Assembly (NCBI RefSeq): GCF_932526225.1
Contig: NC_064046.1
Location: 14,271,408-14,335,407 of the forward strand
Origin: Nematostella vectensis
Lineage: Eukaryota > Cnidaria > Anthozoa > Actiniaria > Edwardsiidae
Length of the DNA stretch: 64,000 nucleotides
Direction: 5' to 3'
The notes under the pieces are model-generated. The model was not told the DNA's origin and searched no databases. It saw only the letters and a program-made list of their open reading frames with translations. Both the position numbers and the translations under genes were made by a program. Shown in pieces: positions 54,001-64,000 of this stretch. Within the stretch, counting starts at the first letter, position 1. Each line of letters opens with the position of its first letter.

Positions 54001-55630
54001 GTACCTAATGGAAGTTTAGCAGACAAGTATCTGTACCTAATGGATGTTTAGCAGACAAGTATCTGTACCTAATGGAAGTTTAGCCGACACGTTGAGAAAC
54101 CACTTCTTCTCAAGAAGTTTCAGCTTCTGCGCCTCATGGAGGGGGTAGATAGAGCTGACCACGCCTTTGGAAACCAACTTGGGCACTGAAAACATTAATT
54201 GCACACTTGCTGTTAAATCTAACATTGCAAATTGAGGGTAGTTGGTGGCAAAAAAGGGGTCAAAATAAAAAAAGTTATGAAGCAAGTATAATAAGTTCTA
54301 AAAATAGGCAAAATTGTAAATTTACATTTTAAAAAATGACAATTACTATAAAAGGTTAAACATTAATGGGACATTTAGCAACATTTAACAATTAGTGGAG
54401 CAAACAGGTAGCTACACTAACTTTCCACCATTATTATTTCTGTACATTACTCTTCAGGGATTCTTATTTTAACCACATTATACCCATATGGAACAGTCTA
54501 CCCAAGTCTATTACATCTTCTCCTTCCGTTGAATCTTTTAAGAAAAATGCAAAAACTCTATACTTCCACAAAACTGAACTCTGACTTTGACCCTGACCCG
54601 GTCCATACCAGGAAAACAGTTTGCCCCAAATGTCGCTATTTCAGGCTCAATTGCCGCTAGTATAGTTTCTGTGTTTAAGTATTTTATTGCTAACTGTTCA
54701 AGTATTCGTAGTGTCAGGGTAGGCCTCGCCAGGACCTCATGTCTGTTCACCCTCCCTTCTCTGCACTTTTTCTTATCTGTTTTTTATGTTTTATTGTTGT
54801 TTTTCTTTATATTAGTGTAGAGGAAGCCTCTAAATAAATAAACAAACAAACAAACAAATAAATAAATACCACTGGATTAATGAGACTTTTTTAGGTTTTA
54901 TGGTGAGAGGGGCCCTTACCTATGGCCCTATTCTTGAATATGTGAATCCCGCTGTATCCAGGTACAGTGATATCAGTGTAGCTCTTTAAGGCATTCAGTG
55001 CAGAGTAGACAACTCTCTGACATTCAGCAGTTGTCAAATATCCCTGACCATCTCCAGTAAAATCATCAAACTCCTGGCTGAAGTTCAAGCAGAAGTCCAC
55101 CATTGCCCCTGACTTGTGCTTTTTCCGCATCTTGAGTTTTTCCGCGCCAAGGAGAAGACGCCTTGTTGATGCCCAGACATGGAGGGCATCACATTTTTTG
55201 ACAGAGTCTGGCTCTAAGATGCATTCTAAACCTGCCCCACCACTGGCAACTAGTAACAATAATGAACAATAATATAAGATGACACACTAGTGATCGGCTA
55301 GTTAAGATGATACATTTAAAGAGCATATCTATAAAAGGGAAACAAAGATATCAATACACCTAACAACCACATCACTAAGAAACAAGATAAGTCCAAGGAC
55401 CATGGTACCAGCAAGCCTTGATTTATCAATGCACACTCAAAGACATAGGAAAAAGTTTTATATGAAATGCAATTGAATTTCTTTCATTATGTACCTGGCG
55501 CTCTAATGAGTTTAATGAGCCAGTCTCTGGTTCCGGGTGGGGCATTTGGCGTAAGTTCAAGGACGACCAGCACCTCATTGTTATGATTGCCATCATCTAC
55601 TATCTGGACAGCTTCCCCCTGGCCACTCAT
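35922..55630 (-). CDS. ANO10: Anoctamin-10 (TMEM16K), 12 coding exons
   Basis: Exons 55630-55495, 55249-54920, 54185-54069, 53142-52897, 52751-52600, 50850-50670, 49986-49931, 49592-49518, 49418-49239, 38382-38191, 36479-36348 and 36098-35922 join in frame to 657 residues (human ANO10 660). ANO10 is an ER-resident Ca-dependent lipid scramblase. The cytosolic N-domain has [29 protein letters not shown] and an EF-hand-like [17 protein letters not shown]. The anoctamin core follows: [117 protein letters not shown] and [17 protein letters not shown]. The C-terminus is lengthened by a 14-residue repeat. An alternative donor at 35987 could end the exon earlier. Four minisatellites touch its exons or fill its introns. 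A 5' UTR exon probably lies upstream. Confidence 0.95.
36887..37077. mobile_element. Fold-back element, about 190 bp
   Basis: Two arms of roughly 80 bp are near-perfect inverted copies: gcaggcggtactcggtgtta onward to cgggcgccatc, and the complement from gatggcgcccgatc to taacaccgagtaccgcctgc. The central spacer is about 25 bp. It is a palindromic MITE in ANO10 intron 11. Both arm tips carry tcgcctggc. Confidence 0.8.
37915..38185. repeat. 23-bp minisatellite directly after the ANO10 exon 10 donor, about 12 copies
   Basis: The unit is gcccctgtatcccggatgtg plus cac. In ANO10 orientation the first unit begins right after the six intronic bases GTAAGT of exon 10. The open frames on both strands here are repeat artefacts. 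Confidence 0.9.
38383..39475. repeat. 55-bp minisatellite made of the ANO10 exon 10 acceptor, about 20 copies
   Basis: In ANO10 orientation each unit reads as a pyrimidine-rich tract (tttcttctgctcatctatca), ctgtgctgtg, a CGTAG acceptor and GACATGTT. The real exon 10 acceptor is CGTAG/GACACGTT, so exon 10 starts within the last unit. Copies differ mainly at one or two bases before CGTAG. The array is intronic apart from that last copy. Confidence 0.93.
39681..39826. mobile_element. Fold-back element, about 145 bp
   Basis: Inverted arms: aggacctgggacttt followed by ttgcgctcgatattctggct, and the complement agccagaatgtccagcgcaa followed by aagtcctaggtctggtc. It lies between the 55-bp and 58-bp arrays in ANO10 intron 9. 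Confidence 0.7.
39836..49160. repeat. 9.3-kb array of a 58-bp unit, about 160 copies
   Basis: The unit runs ggtacagcttgtgtggtgca, gtgtgttagtgcatggctca, ctgtgcaggtggtcccta (58 bp). The array fills most of ANO10 intron 9. Distinct variants recur in blocks; for example the one with ggtgtatgattcattgtg and agatacagc is found near 41703, 42168, 42399, 44545 and 44950, showing repeated duplication of 4-8-unit blocks. Frames across it are repeat artefacts. The exon-proximal end is at about 49160, 80 bp from exon 9. Confidence 0.97.
50205..50395. repeat. Segment related to the flank of the 58-bp array
   Basis: Parts match 39560-39870: ctgccaataatttcctgcca with ccgccaataatttttccgcc, and gttctacagctcaatgtgaa with gttctacggctcagtgcaaa. 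Then gttgtgtcagtttatggctt here resembles cagtgtgtcagtacatggct, which is part of the 58-bp unit. It lacks both the fold-back element and the array. Confidence 0.5.
51005..51560 (+). mobile_element. 5'-truncated CR1/L2-type LINE end
   Basis: The frame encodes [20 protein letters not shown] then [10 protein letters not shown], a frameshift near 51180, then [14 protein letters not shown]-like, [30 protein letters not shown] and a stop at 51482-51484. These are hallmarks of the C-terminal part of CR1/L2 reverse transcriptases. The tail is a TTATTA repeat ending near 51580. It is antisense in ANO10 intron 5, with a broken frame. Confidence 0.85.
51905..52312. mobile_element. Degraded second copy of the Harbinger-like MITE
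   Basis: Blocks shared with 5095-5660 are gttcatttattata with ccgaggggg, ggcgtgaggattttgataaa, cagcaagagat-type sequence near 52050, and caacacccaaagaaatcagt near 52280. The right terminal repeat is missing. It lies in ANO10 intron 5. Confidence 0.7.
53665..54072. repeat. 32-bp minisatellite made of the ANO10 exon 3 donor, about 13 copies
   Basis: In ANO10 orientation each unit reads CTAAACTTCCATTAG/GTACAGATACTTGTCTG. This is the end of exon 3 (AKLPL) with its donor and the first intronic bases. Exon 3 ends in the most gene-proximal copy (54069), and the rest extend into intron 3. Confidence 0.93.
54440..54870 (+). mobile_element. LINE 3' end fragment
   Basis: The frame near 54470-54585 encodes [20 protein letters not shown] and a nearby stop, the usual C-terminal end of LINE reverse transcriptases. 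It is followed by 3' UTR and a tail of aaac/aaat repeats (54832-54866). It lies in ANO10 intron 2, antisense. Confidence 0.7.
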
Positions 55631-55639
55631 ATCTGCACC

Positions 55640-58600
55640 TATACCAACTATTATCGTAAGAAACATGTGTGCAATAATCACAATGGCATCCAGGGAGGGG
55701 GGGGGGTATTGTAAGCAAAGACACAAAGAAAAAAGTAGAATTGCAAAGTTGAATCCCTAGAAAAAATACAAAGTTTTGCCCCTATATTAGTAGGATTGTG
55801 ACTCCCTGGAACCTTGTCAAAAGAAAAAATAATGATGCTAGTTTAAAGAGAGGTATCTTAGGGTTTGTAACCAGGTATGTTTATTGTCTCTTTAGGATCT
55901 TAACACAAGGAATTGGTATATTTTAGGTCTGTAAAACAGAATGAGCAGATTATGGTTAGCTAATAGCATTAGTCAGGTGGTTATTTTTTATTCTTTGTCA
56001 AATTCTTAGTCCTTCCTAAAACTTGATCCAAGATCTGACCTTCTTCATTATTGGGATTATTATTTATTAATTATTAAGTTATTAGGACATGAAATGCCCA
56101 TTTAGGTATATTTTAGGGTAATAAACTGAACAATTCCAACGAGTATTGATGTCTAAACCCCAGAAAAACACGAAGTATCAAGCTGGTAGCCAGGATTTTG
56201 AGCATGGGGGAGGGAGTGGTTTACCAATTTAGTGGACCATTTTCTCTTAGGTAGCTCATCTAAGCTCTCAGTAGTAGTCAATTTTCCTTTATTAACACAG
56301 ATCTTCCAGTCAAGTGGGGGGCTCCTTCCTGGTTACGGGTCTCAATATCAAATAAAATTATGGATAAAGCTATGTTAATAGAGTCCCAGAATAGCCATAA
56401 CCATAGAAGGAGTGCTAATTGCATGATCAAAATAGCCCAGAATGTCTTTTTTAAATGCTAGGTTCACATCAAACTATTTTCAAAAGATGTCTGAGGACTA
56501 TTTTTGACATGATGCACTGTTAAGATGTTCTAGAACAAAAGAGTTTTATATAATTCAGAAGCCTTATGAATTTCAATAATTTATCGTACAAAAATTTTTT
56601 TGATAACACGATCTCGATAGTAGTTTTAAATCACATTTCGGTAAGTTTTAAAACATTTTTTTTAGAACGGGTGCGCAAGCTATCTATTACTCTAATAACA
56701 TAGAATTCCCATATGTTCATTTAAATATACTTTCGTAGACGTGGCTTTTTATAAGTAATTATACAATTCCCATTTTATTTTAATAAGCTTGAATGATTCT
56801 CAACCAGAAAGCAAACAAATCATAACTAACTTGCTGCTTGATAAACATAACGATGGAAAAGGTGTTTAATTGTGTTGGTAATGAATTACATTAAATATTA
56901 GCTTATTCACAAGGTTATACCTTATTTCCATCAGTAAACCACATTTAGAAAAAGTGGCATTTGCATGTTCAGTGTTAATATTAATCTCGGGTCATTTTCT
57001 TTAAAACGTCTGGAGATTATAGCTTCAGGCCAATTTTAGCATATTGCAAAGTTAGATACATATAGTAGAGGTAGTTGAGTGGATATCTAATAATGTCAAT
57101 ATAGTGCCGAGCGTAAAAAATAAAGAGAAATGACAGCTCACCTTCGTAAATCTTGCTAATCTTGCAAGGAATTCGAGGTCACGTTAGCGAATAGTGAATA
57201 CCCAACAGGGGAGGGGAGAGAAACATTCCAACTATCGCCTAGTGTTCCACAGTTATTTTATCCACAGGAAAACCGTCAAAACTGTGATTTATGCAAAAGA
57301 GGTTTATCTTTTTGTTATTTCAAGATAGTAGGCCGTCTTATTTAATTCAATTGAATGAAAAGCAAATTTTTGCTGAGACTTAGATGATTTTAATTAAAAG
57401 TTGAAAAAAACTTTGCATGCAGTATATATATATATATATAATAAGTAACACGAAACACTGTCATGTCACTAAAAGCCATAAAACTTTTAACACAAGAACT
57501 ATAGAAGCACTGATCATTACAGTTATACTAATAATAGTAAACGAAGGTGTTTTTGAGCAAAAAAATGCCCATATATGAAATTAACATATTTATCAAAATT
57601 GCGCAAAATACTCTATTTTAAAACATTTTCTACGTTGCCAGGTTGTGCAATAACGAGATTAGGTTTGTTTGCATTCCTAGACATGTCTCAAAATTAAAGC
57701 CTTTTTCTCCTCTACATATCTATCCACAAACTTGTCTAAAAAATATCACTTCCGTTGCCCCATAGATAGTAAAATATGTAAAGTGATGTGCGCGCGCTCG
57801 AAAAATACTTCGGAAACCGAGCTATCCAAAGCCAAAGGTTACTGACCCACTGATCCACTCCGTGGATGATTTATTAACATGTGAATAGTACCCCGTGCGT
57901 GTGTACTCACTAGACTGTGATTAAATTAGTTACAGACAGACTCGGGTACTGTCATTCAGTGCTTACCGATAGAATCTTCCCCAGCTCACGAGACGAGGGT
58001 TCGCCAATCACAGCCACATATTTTGTAACGTTAGGCTATCGTGTTCGTGGGGGTCAACACTAAAGGTTGTCTAGCGGTGATTACCAAAACGAAAACAGTA
58101 GATCCGAGCCGAGTAGTTCTACTATCTTTATTCTCTGACGATGTATGGGGTAATACTTACGTTGGCCATTGGTATTTCGTTGCTAGTGGTAAGTTAAAGA
58201 TGTGGTTAAGGGGAAACATCATGTTCTAATTGCATTCTCGGAAGCAGACCCCTTGAGCCAACACGTGTGTGTCGAACGCTGCTATCGTAGTAACAAATAG
58301 CAGAACCTCGTAGTATAGTATATCACCGTAAGTTTTAAATATTAATATAAAACACTGGGGTTAAAAAAACGTTTTAATCATAATTAACAATAGGGAAAAG
58401 CATCAAATTGCGTTTTAAATGTGCGTTTTCCTACCATCGTGGAATATTGAAATATCTTTACTATCCATCGAAACAAATAATATATTAGGCTTGCTTATAA
58501 GGATTTTAATTTATTTTTTTTGCAAGATGTTTAGAATATATCAAAACAAACTTCCTAGATTTTCCCTAGAAACATAAAGAGAGAGAGAAAGAAAATACAA

Positions 58601-58729
58601 AAAGGCGTCACTAGAGTAAGTGGCTTTTTCATTATGATAAATATGAGCTTTTACAAGTTAAAACAGCGAACGGTTTGGAATTTTATTAAAAGAATAGCGT
58701 AGCAAGACTGTTTTGGTAAAAAGTTTAGC
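55640..58729. other. 3-kb intergenic region between divergent ANO10 and the DSL-repeat gene
   Basis: AT-rich, with a TA run at about 57423-57440. It presumably holds the ANO10 promoter and a 5' UTR exon, because an acceptor-like tag (gtgcag) precedes the ANO10 ATG. I saw no protein or RNA gene. Confidence 0.5.
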
Positions 58730-58948
58730 CAAATTAAAGAATGTTGAGCAACCACTCCTTTGTTATTGTTTTTAAATGAAAAAACAACGGTTTATTCGCA
58801 AGGAAACTTCAAAATAACAAACCGAAAATGAAGTCTGATACGTTTTTGACGATATTTCATTAAAATATTTTTGTTACTCGCTTGAATTAGCTGCTGGAAA
58901 TGATGCTTTGTGTGACGGCATTGAGGGGAGTATAAAATGGCGGCTCTC
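58730..58948 (+). mobile_element. Dispersed repeat (family B), copy 3, next to the DSL-repeat gene
   Basis: It aligns over about 210 bp with the complement of 14060-14297 (see that entry for blocks). Its end contains ggcattgaggggagtataaa then atggcggc, so a TATA-like sequence upstream of the DSL-repeat gene comes from the repeat. Confidence 0.65.
58931..58937 (+). promoter_or_regulatory. Candidate TATA box of the DSL-repeat gene
   Basis: TATAAAA lies 77 bases upstream of an ATG at 59014 and about 900 bases upstream of the first certain exon. Its use as a promoter is a guess from position. Confidence 0.35.
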
Positions 58949-59039
58949 TTGGGCCTTTCTGTTCGTCTGTTGTGGAGAGCAGTAATATAAGCTCCACCAG
59001 TGGAGTCGTATAGATGACCCTGACTAATGTTTCCGTGGT

Positions 59040-59752
59040 GGTGGGCGGTGCGGAGGGGGTGTGTAGTGAGCGTTAGGGGGTGTAGTGAGCGTTAGGGCTT
59101 GTAGTGAGTGGTGGGGAAGTCCAGTGGGCGGAGGGGGTGTGTAGTGGGCGTTAGGGTGTGTAGTGAGCGTTAGGGCTTGTAGTGAGTGGTGGGGGTGTCC
59201 AGTGGGCGGAGGGGGCGTGTAGTGGGCGTTAGGGGGTGTAGTGAGCGTTAGGGCTTGTAGTGAGTGGTGGGGAAGTTCAGTGGGTGTGTAGTGGGCGTTA
59301 GGGGGTGCAGTGAGTGGTGGGGAAGTCCAGTGGGCGGAGGGGGCGTGTAGTTGGCGTTAGGGGGTGCAGTGAGTGGTGGGGAAGTCCAGTGGGCGGAGGG
59401 GGCGTATATTGGGCGTTAGGGGGTGCAGTGAGTGGTGGGGAAGTCCAGTGGGCGGAGGGGGTGTGTAGTGGGCGTTAGGGGGTGTAGTGAGTGGTGGGGA
59501 AGTCCAGTGGGCGGAGGGGGCGTGTAGTGGGCGTTAGGGGGTGTAGTGAGTGGTGGGGAAGTCCAGTGGGCGAAGGGGGTGTGTAGTGGGCGTTAGGGGG
59601 TGTAGTGAGCGTTAGGGCTTGTAGTGAGTGGTGGGGGTGTCCAGTGGGCGGAGGGGGCGTGTAGTGGGCGTTAGGGGGTGTAGTGAGCGTTAGGGCTTGT
59701 AGTGAGTGGTGGGGGTGTCCAGTGGGCGGAGGGGGCGTGTAGTGGGTTCTAA
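59040..59752. repeat. G-rich minisatellite with GTTAGGG motifs
   Basis: Composite units of about 30-80 bp contain gtagtgggcgttagggggtg, gtagtgagtggtgggg and ccagtgggcggaggggg. One strand is strongly G-rich with many runs of 3-5 G, so it could form G-quadruplexes. The telomere-like GTTAGGG is part of the unit, not a telomere. It fills most of the interval before the first certain exon of the DSL-repeat gene. Confidence 0.9.
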
Positions 59753-59830
59753 GCACCGCCGGCGCCCTTAAGTGAAGCAGTTCTGCTAATACAAGATGAA
59801 GTGACGACTCCAATGTTTCATCTGTTTCAG

Positions 59831-62800
59831 GACAAGGTAGATAGCAGTGGACAACTTATAATCACTCTTCAATATTTCTCTAACTATGAGGCAACAGATT
59901 TCAACAACAAATGTTGCGATCCCAGCCTGTCTTGCCATGACAATTGCGATACGTATGTCAATATATGCGTGACCAACACAAGTAGCCCGTCATCTATGGG
60001 AAGTTGTGTGAAGAAGCTTAGGACAAGAACGTACGGCGAAGATAGCTTTGCCATGAACGATAGAATGCAGATCTCTTTTACGACGTGGAAGGTAAAATAA
60101 TGATAAATCAAGTCACCAACGACGTCGCCATATATAAATTCTATCGTCACGCAAGGCAATCCCATAGCTATGACCCAAGGTTGTTTGTCACACTACGCTA
60201 TCACGCATACGTTTGTTACTCATGTAACTATAACACAGGGCCAGATTGCCACGCACACCCTTATCATGCAGTGGTGTGTCACGCACGCTTCGATCATGCA
60301 CATGTTGTGTAGCACCCTGCTGTCACGCATGGGGCGTTATCGTTATCGTGTTATCGTCCTCTTGCCGGTGTCGTGGATCAAAATCACCCTTTTGCGCATT
60401 GGGTCACGCACTTGTTGTCACGCACCCCGCTAACACACTTAAGGTTGTCACGCTGCTGTCACCATGCACATGCAATCACGCTCATATTGTCACGCACACT
60501 ATTATTACGCATGTGATTTTCACGGAAGCTTCAATTTTTCACGTCATCAATCACGTGCTGTCACATACGCTGCTGTCACATAAGGGGTTGTCACGCACAA
60601 TAAGCGATGCTTTATAGTTCATCTATGCAAGACGTGACTGATCATGCATTCCTTGTCCACAGGGCCCGTATGGATTGTACGTCGAGGCATATGATAGCGA
60701 TCTCGGAAATGATGATTTAATTGACAAATTCTCTATCACCCTTTCAAGTCAGCCGAGTCAGAACGGCACTAAAGACAAAACAAATCCTTTAACAGCGATG
60801 GGGCAACGAGCGCATGACAAAACCAAGTTAATACTAAGTTATTCTATCTTCTGTGACACACACTACTACAGCTATGCGTGCGATAAGTACTGTAAATACA
60901 CCGATGACAAGCACGGGCATTATCAGTGCGATCTCCATGGCAACAAGGTATGTTTGCCTGGGTGGTATATACCACAGGGGAACTGTATTAAGTACTGCGT
61001 ACCACAGAACGATGACATCAGAGGGCATTATTCCTGTGATTCGAAGGGTAATAAAGTTTGCAGAAGAGGGTGGTATGGACCGCTAAATGGCTGCCTTTGC
61101 AGGCCAAGGAATAGTGATTCCGGTCATTACACATGTAATAGAACAACGGGTGAGAAAATCTGCCTGAAATCATGGTTTGGAACATTGTGTACAATATATT
61201 GTGATGAATCGAAGGGAAATTATAGTTGTAACGCAACGACAGGTGAGAAGATTTGTCACGCTGGATGGTATGGCAATCTGTGTGACACCTATTGTATTTC
61301 GACCAATGACAGCTCTGGACATTACACATGTAATGCAACGACAGGAGAAAAGATCTGTCACGCTGGATGGTATGGGAGATTGTGTGACACCTATTGTATT
61401 CCAACCAATGAAAGCTCAGGACATTACAGCTGTAACGTAACGACAGGAGAGAAGATCTGTCATGCTGGATGGTATGGCAATCTGTGTGACATTTATTGTA
61501 TTCCAACCAATGACAGCTCTGGACATTACAGCTGTAACACAACGACGGGTGAGAAGATTTGTCACGCTGGATGGTATGGCAATCTGTGTGACATCTATTG
61601 TATTCCAACCAATGACATCTCAAGATATTACAGCTGTAACGTAACGACAGGAGAGAAGATCTGTCATGCTGGATGGTATGGGAGATTGTGTGACATTTAT
61701 TGTATTCCAACCAATGACAGCTCAGGACATCACAGCTGTAACGCAACGACAGGAGAGAAGATCTGTCACGCTGGATGGCATGGCAATCTGTGTGACATTT
61801 ATTGTATTCCAACCAATGACAGCTCAGGACATTATAGCTGTAACGCAACGACGGGCGAGAAAGTCTGTCACGTTGGATGGCATGGTAAGTTGTGTGACAC
61901 CTATTGTATCCCAACCATTGACAGCTCAGGACATTACAGCTGTAACGCAACGACAGGAGAAAAGATCTGTCACGCTGGATGGTATGGGAGATTGTGTGAC
62001 ACCTATTGTATTCCAACCAATGACAGCTCTGGACATTACACTTGTAATACAACAACTGGAGAAAAAATCTGTCACGCTGGATGGTATGGGAGATTGTGTG
62101 ACACCTATTGTATTCCAACCAATGACAGCTCAGGACATTATAGCTGTAACGCAACGACAGGAGAAAAGATCTGTCACGATGGATGGTATGGGAGATTGTG
62201 TGACACCTATTGTATTCCAACCAATGACAGCTCAGGACATTATAGCTGTAACGCCAGTACAGGAGAAATGATCTGTCACGCACACTGGTATGGCGAGTTT
62301 TGTTCTACCAATTGCTCACCACAAAATAACTCTTTAGGACATTTTGAATGTGATCCTCAGTCAGGAATAAAGATTTGCCATTCAGGCTGGTTTGGACCAA
62401 TATGTTCAGTACATTGTAAGGAAACGAATGAAAAGCGATACAAATGCGACAACAGGACTGGAGAGAAGATATGCAACGTCTCTTGGTTTGGGTCGAATTG
62501 TTCGACATTTTGCTCGCCAAGAGACGACAGCACAGGGCATTACTTTTGTAATAAAAAAACAGGTTTAAAAAGGTGTCACGATAACTGGTACGGGGAGAAT
62601 TGCACGGTGTTCTGTAAGGCTCTATCATCGGACCACCAGCATTACAACTGCGATAATACAACAGGATCAAAATTATGTCATCCCGACTGGTTTGGCGAAA
62701 ATTGCACGGTTCATTGCAAGGCTCAGTCATCTGACAACCAGTATTACAGCTGCGATAATGCAACGGGATCAAAGATTTGCCATTCCAATTGGTACGGGGA

Positions 62801-64000
62801 GAATTGCACGGTGTACTGCAAGGCTCAATTATCGGACCACCAGCATTACATCTGTGATAATACAACAGGAAAAAAGCATTGCCTTACATCTTGGTACGGA
62901 GAGAACTGTACAGCATATTGCACCCCAAGAAATGATTCTACTGGCCACTTTAGTTGTAATGAAACTACAGGGTCGAAGGATTGTCACGATGGGTGGTATG
63001 GTGGCACTTGTTCCAACTACTGTATGCCGCATAACGGATCTTCAGGGCATTATAACTGCGATGCAAGCTCAGGGAGGAAAACATGCCATGTTGATTGGTA
63101 CGGAATAAATTGCACTGTTTTTTGCTCCAAGCCTCGCGATTCAAAAGATCATTATTACTGCAATGTGACAAATGGCGAGAGAATCTGTTTAGACGATTGG
63201 TATGGTGGAAATTGTACAACATATTGTAAATCTTCTAATGGAAGCGATGGACATTATTACTGCAATGGGACAAATGGCGAGAGAATCTGTTTAGACGATT
63301 GGTATGGTGGAAATTGTACAACATATTGCAAATCATCTAATGGAAGCGATGGACATTATTACTGCAATGGGACAAATGGCGAGAGAATCTGTTTAGACGA
63401 TTGGTATGGTGGAAATTGTACAACATATTGCAAATCATCTAATGGAAGCGATGGACATTATTACTGCAATGGGACAAATGGCGAGAGAATCTGTTTAGAC
63501 GATTGGTATGGTGGAAATTGTACAACATATTGCAAATCTTCTAATGGAAGCGATGTACATTATTACTGCAATGGGACAAATGGCGAGAGAATCTGTTTAG
63601 ACGATTGGTATGGTGGAAATTGTACAACATATTGCAAATCTTCTAATGGAAGCGATGGAAATTATTACTGCAATGGGACAAATGGCGAGAGAATCTGTTT
63701 AGACGATTGGTATGGTGGAAATTGTACAACATATTGCAAATCTTCTAATGGAAGCGATGGACATTATTACTGCAATGGGACAAATGGCGAGAGAATCTGT
63801 TTAGACGATTGGTATGGTGGAAATTGTACAACATATTGCAAATCTTCTAATGGAAGCGATGGACATTATTACTGCAATGGGACAAATGGCGAGAGAATCT
63901 GTTTAGACGATTGGTATGGTGGAAATTGTACAACATATTGCAAATCATCTAATAGAAGCGATGGACATTATTACTGCAATGGGACAAATGGCGAGAGAAT
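59831..64000 (+). CDS. Notch-ligand-like protein: MNNL domain and a chain of about 30 overlapping DSL-like units; open at window end
   Basis: Two exons are certain: 59831-60091 and 60663 to beyond 64000, joined in phase 0. The first 160 residues match the MNNL domain of Delta/Jagged proteins (SGQLIITLQYFSNYEATDF, NKCCD, CHDNCDTYVNIC, then GPYGLYVEAYDSD). A DSL-type unit follows (FCDTHYYSYACDKYCKYTDD, GHYQC, GNKVCLPGW). From there 34-residue units repeat with C-x8-C-x3-C-x11-C-x8, typified by WYGRLCDTYCIPTNDSSGHY then SCNATTGEKICHAG. The spacing equals that of a DSL domain, and neighbouring units share cysteines. I count about 30 units, with no stop and no EGF repeats in the window. Most units carry NxS/T glycosylation sites. 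No signal peptide exon was found; a candidate first exon, 59014-59049 (MTLTNVSVVVGG), joins in phase but is only weakly hydrophobic. Role as a Notch ligand is inferred, not shown. Confidence 0.8.
60150..60610. repeat. Degenerate short repeats in the intron of the DSL-repeat gene
   Basis: Scattered copies of tgtcacgca and atcacgca, spaced about 20-40 bp, fill the intron between the two exons. No fixed period was found. Confidence 0.55.
63216..64000 (+). repeat. 102-bp coding repeat, nearly identical copies
   Basis: Seven full units and one partial, each 34 codons (TTYCKSSNGSDGHYYCNGTN then GERICLDDWYGGNC), differ by only a few bases (for example GYAH variants at 63553 and 63655, and an AGA at 63954). 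The upstream units at 61200-62270 form an older, more varied block. Confidence 0.95.

Noticed and set aside
59040-59752. Interstitial telomere
   Set aside because: GTTAGGG is embedded in a larger unit and never occurs as tandem TTAGGG.
61018-62283. A 421-residue minus-strand frame (SLRYSCNVLSCHWLEYNRCH)
   Set aside because: It is the antisense shadow of the DSL-like repeats, which have matching domain spacing and splice sites on the plus strand.

Overview
The window is animal nuclear DNA: multi-exon genes with GT-AG introns, replication-dependent histone genes with 3' stem-loops, a single-exon class A GPCR, non-LTR retrotransposon ends, MITEs and many minisatellites. The gene set fits a cnidarian, perhaps a sea anemone, but the species cannot be named from the sequence. 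All gene models below were built by hand from splice sites and reading frame.

Layout. 1-4272: a 55-bp minisatellite running into an F-box/WD40 gene on the minus strand, whose 3' end lies outside the window. 5085-5776: a MITE. 5972-20033: an unrecognised coiled-coil protein gene on the plus strand. Its introns hold several minisatellites and, antisense, a GPCR gene broken by one stop codon. 20516-24666: PIGM (GPI mannosyltransferase I), minus strand. It is head-to-head, 199 bp apart, with PNKP (24866-32718, plus). One PNKP intron contains a divergent histone H2A/H2B pair. 34619-34879: a small, very basic protein that looks like histone H3 with its middle removed, followed by a histone-type stem-loop. 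35922-55630: ANO10 (anoctamin-10), minus strand, with a 9.3-kb array of a 58-bp unit in one intron. 59831-64000: the start of a Notch-ligand-like gene, plus strand, open at the window edge.

Two things stand out. First, the Notch-ligand-like gene has an MNNL-type N-terminal domain and a DSL domain, but where EGF repeats would be expected it has about 30 head-to-tail DSL-like units of 34 residues. The last cysteine of each unit serves as the first of the next. Second, several minisatellites are copies of a splice junction. The F-box/WD40 exon 9 donor, the ANO10 exon 3 donor, the ANO10 exon 10 acceptor and a donor-like site in the ANO10 terminal exon each lie inside one terminal unit of an array, so the array is a row of repeated splice sites beside the real one.

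Five complete or nearly complete conserved genes (ANO10, PIGM, PNKP, H2A, H2B) give lengths and motifs matching their families, which supports the hand-made splice models. The genes do not form a pathway. PIGM acts in GPI synthesis, PNKP in DNA end repair, ANO10 in ER lipid scrambling, F-box/WD40 in ubiquitination and the DSL protein probably outside the cell.
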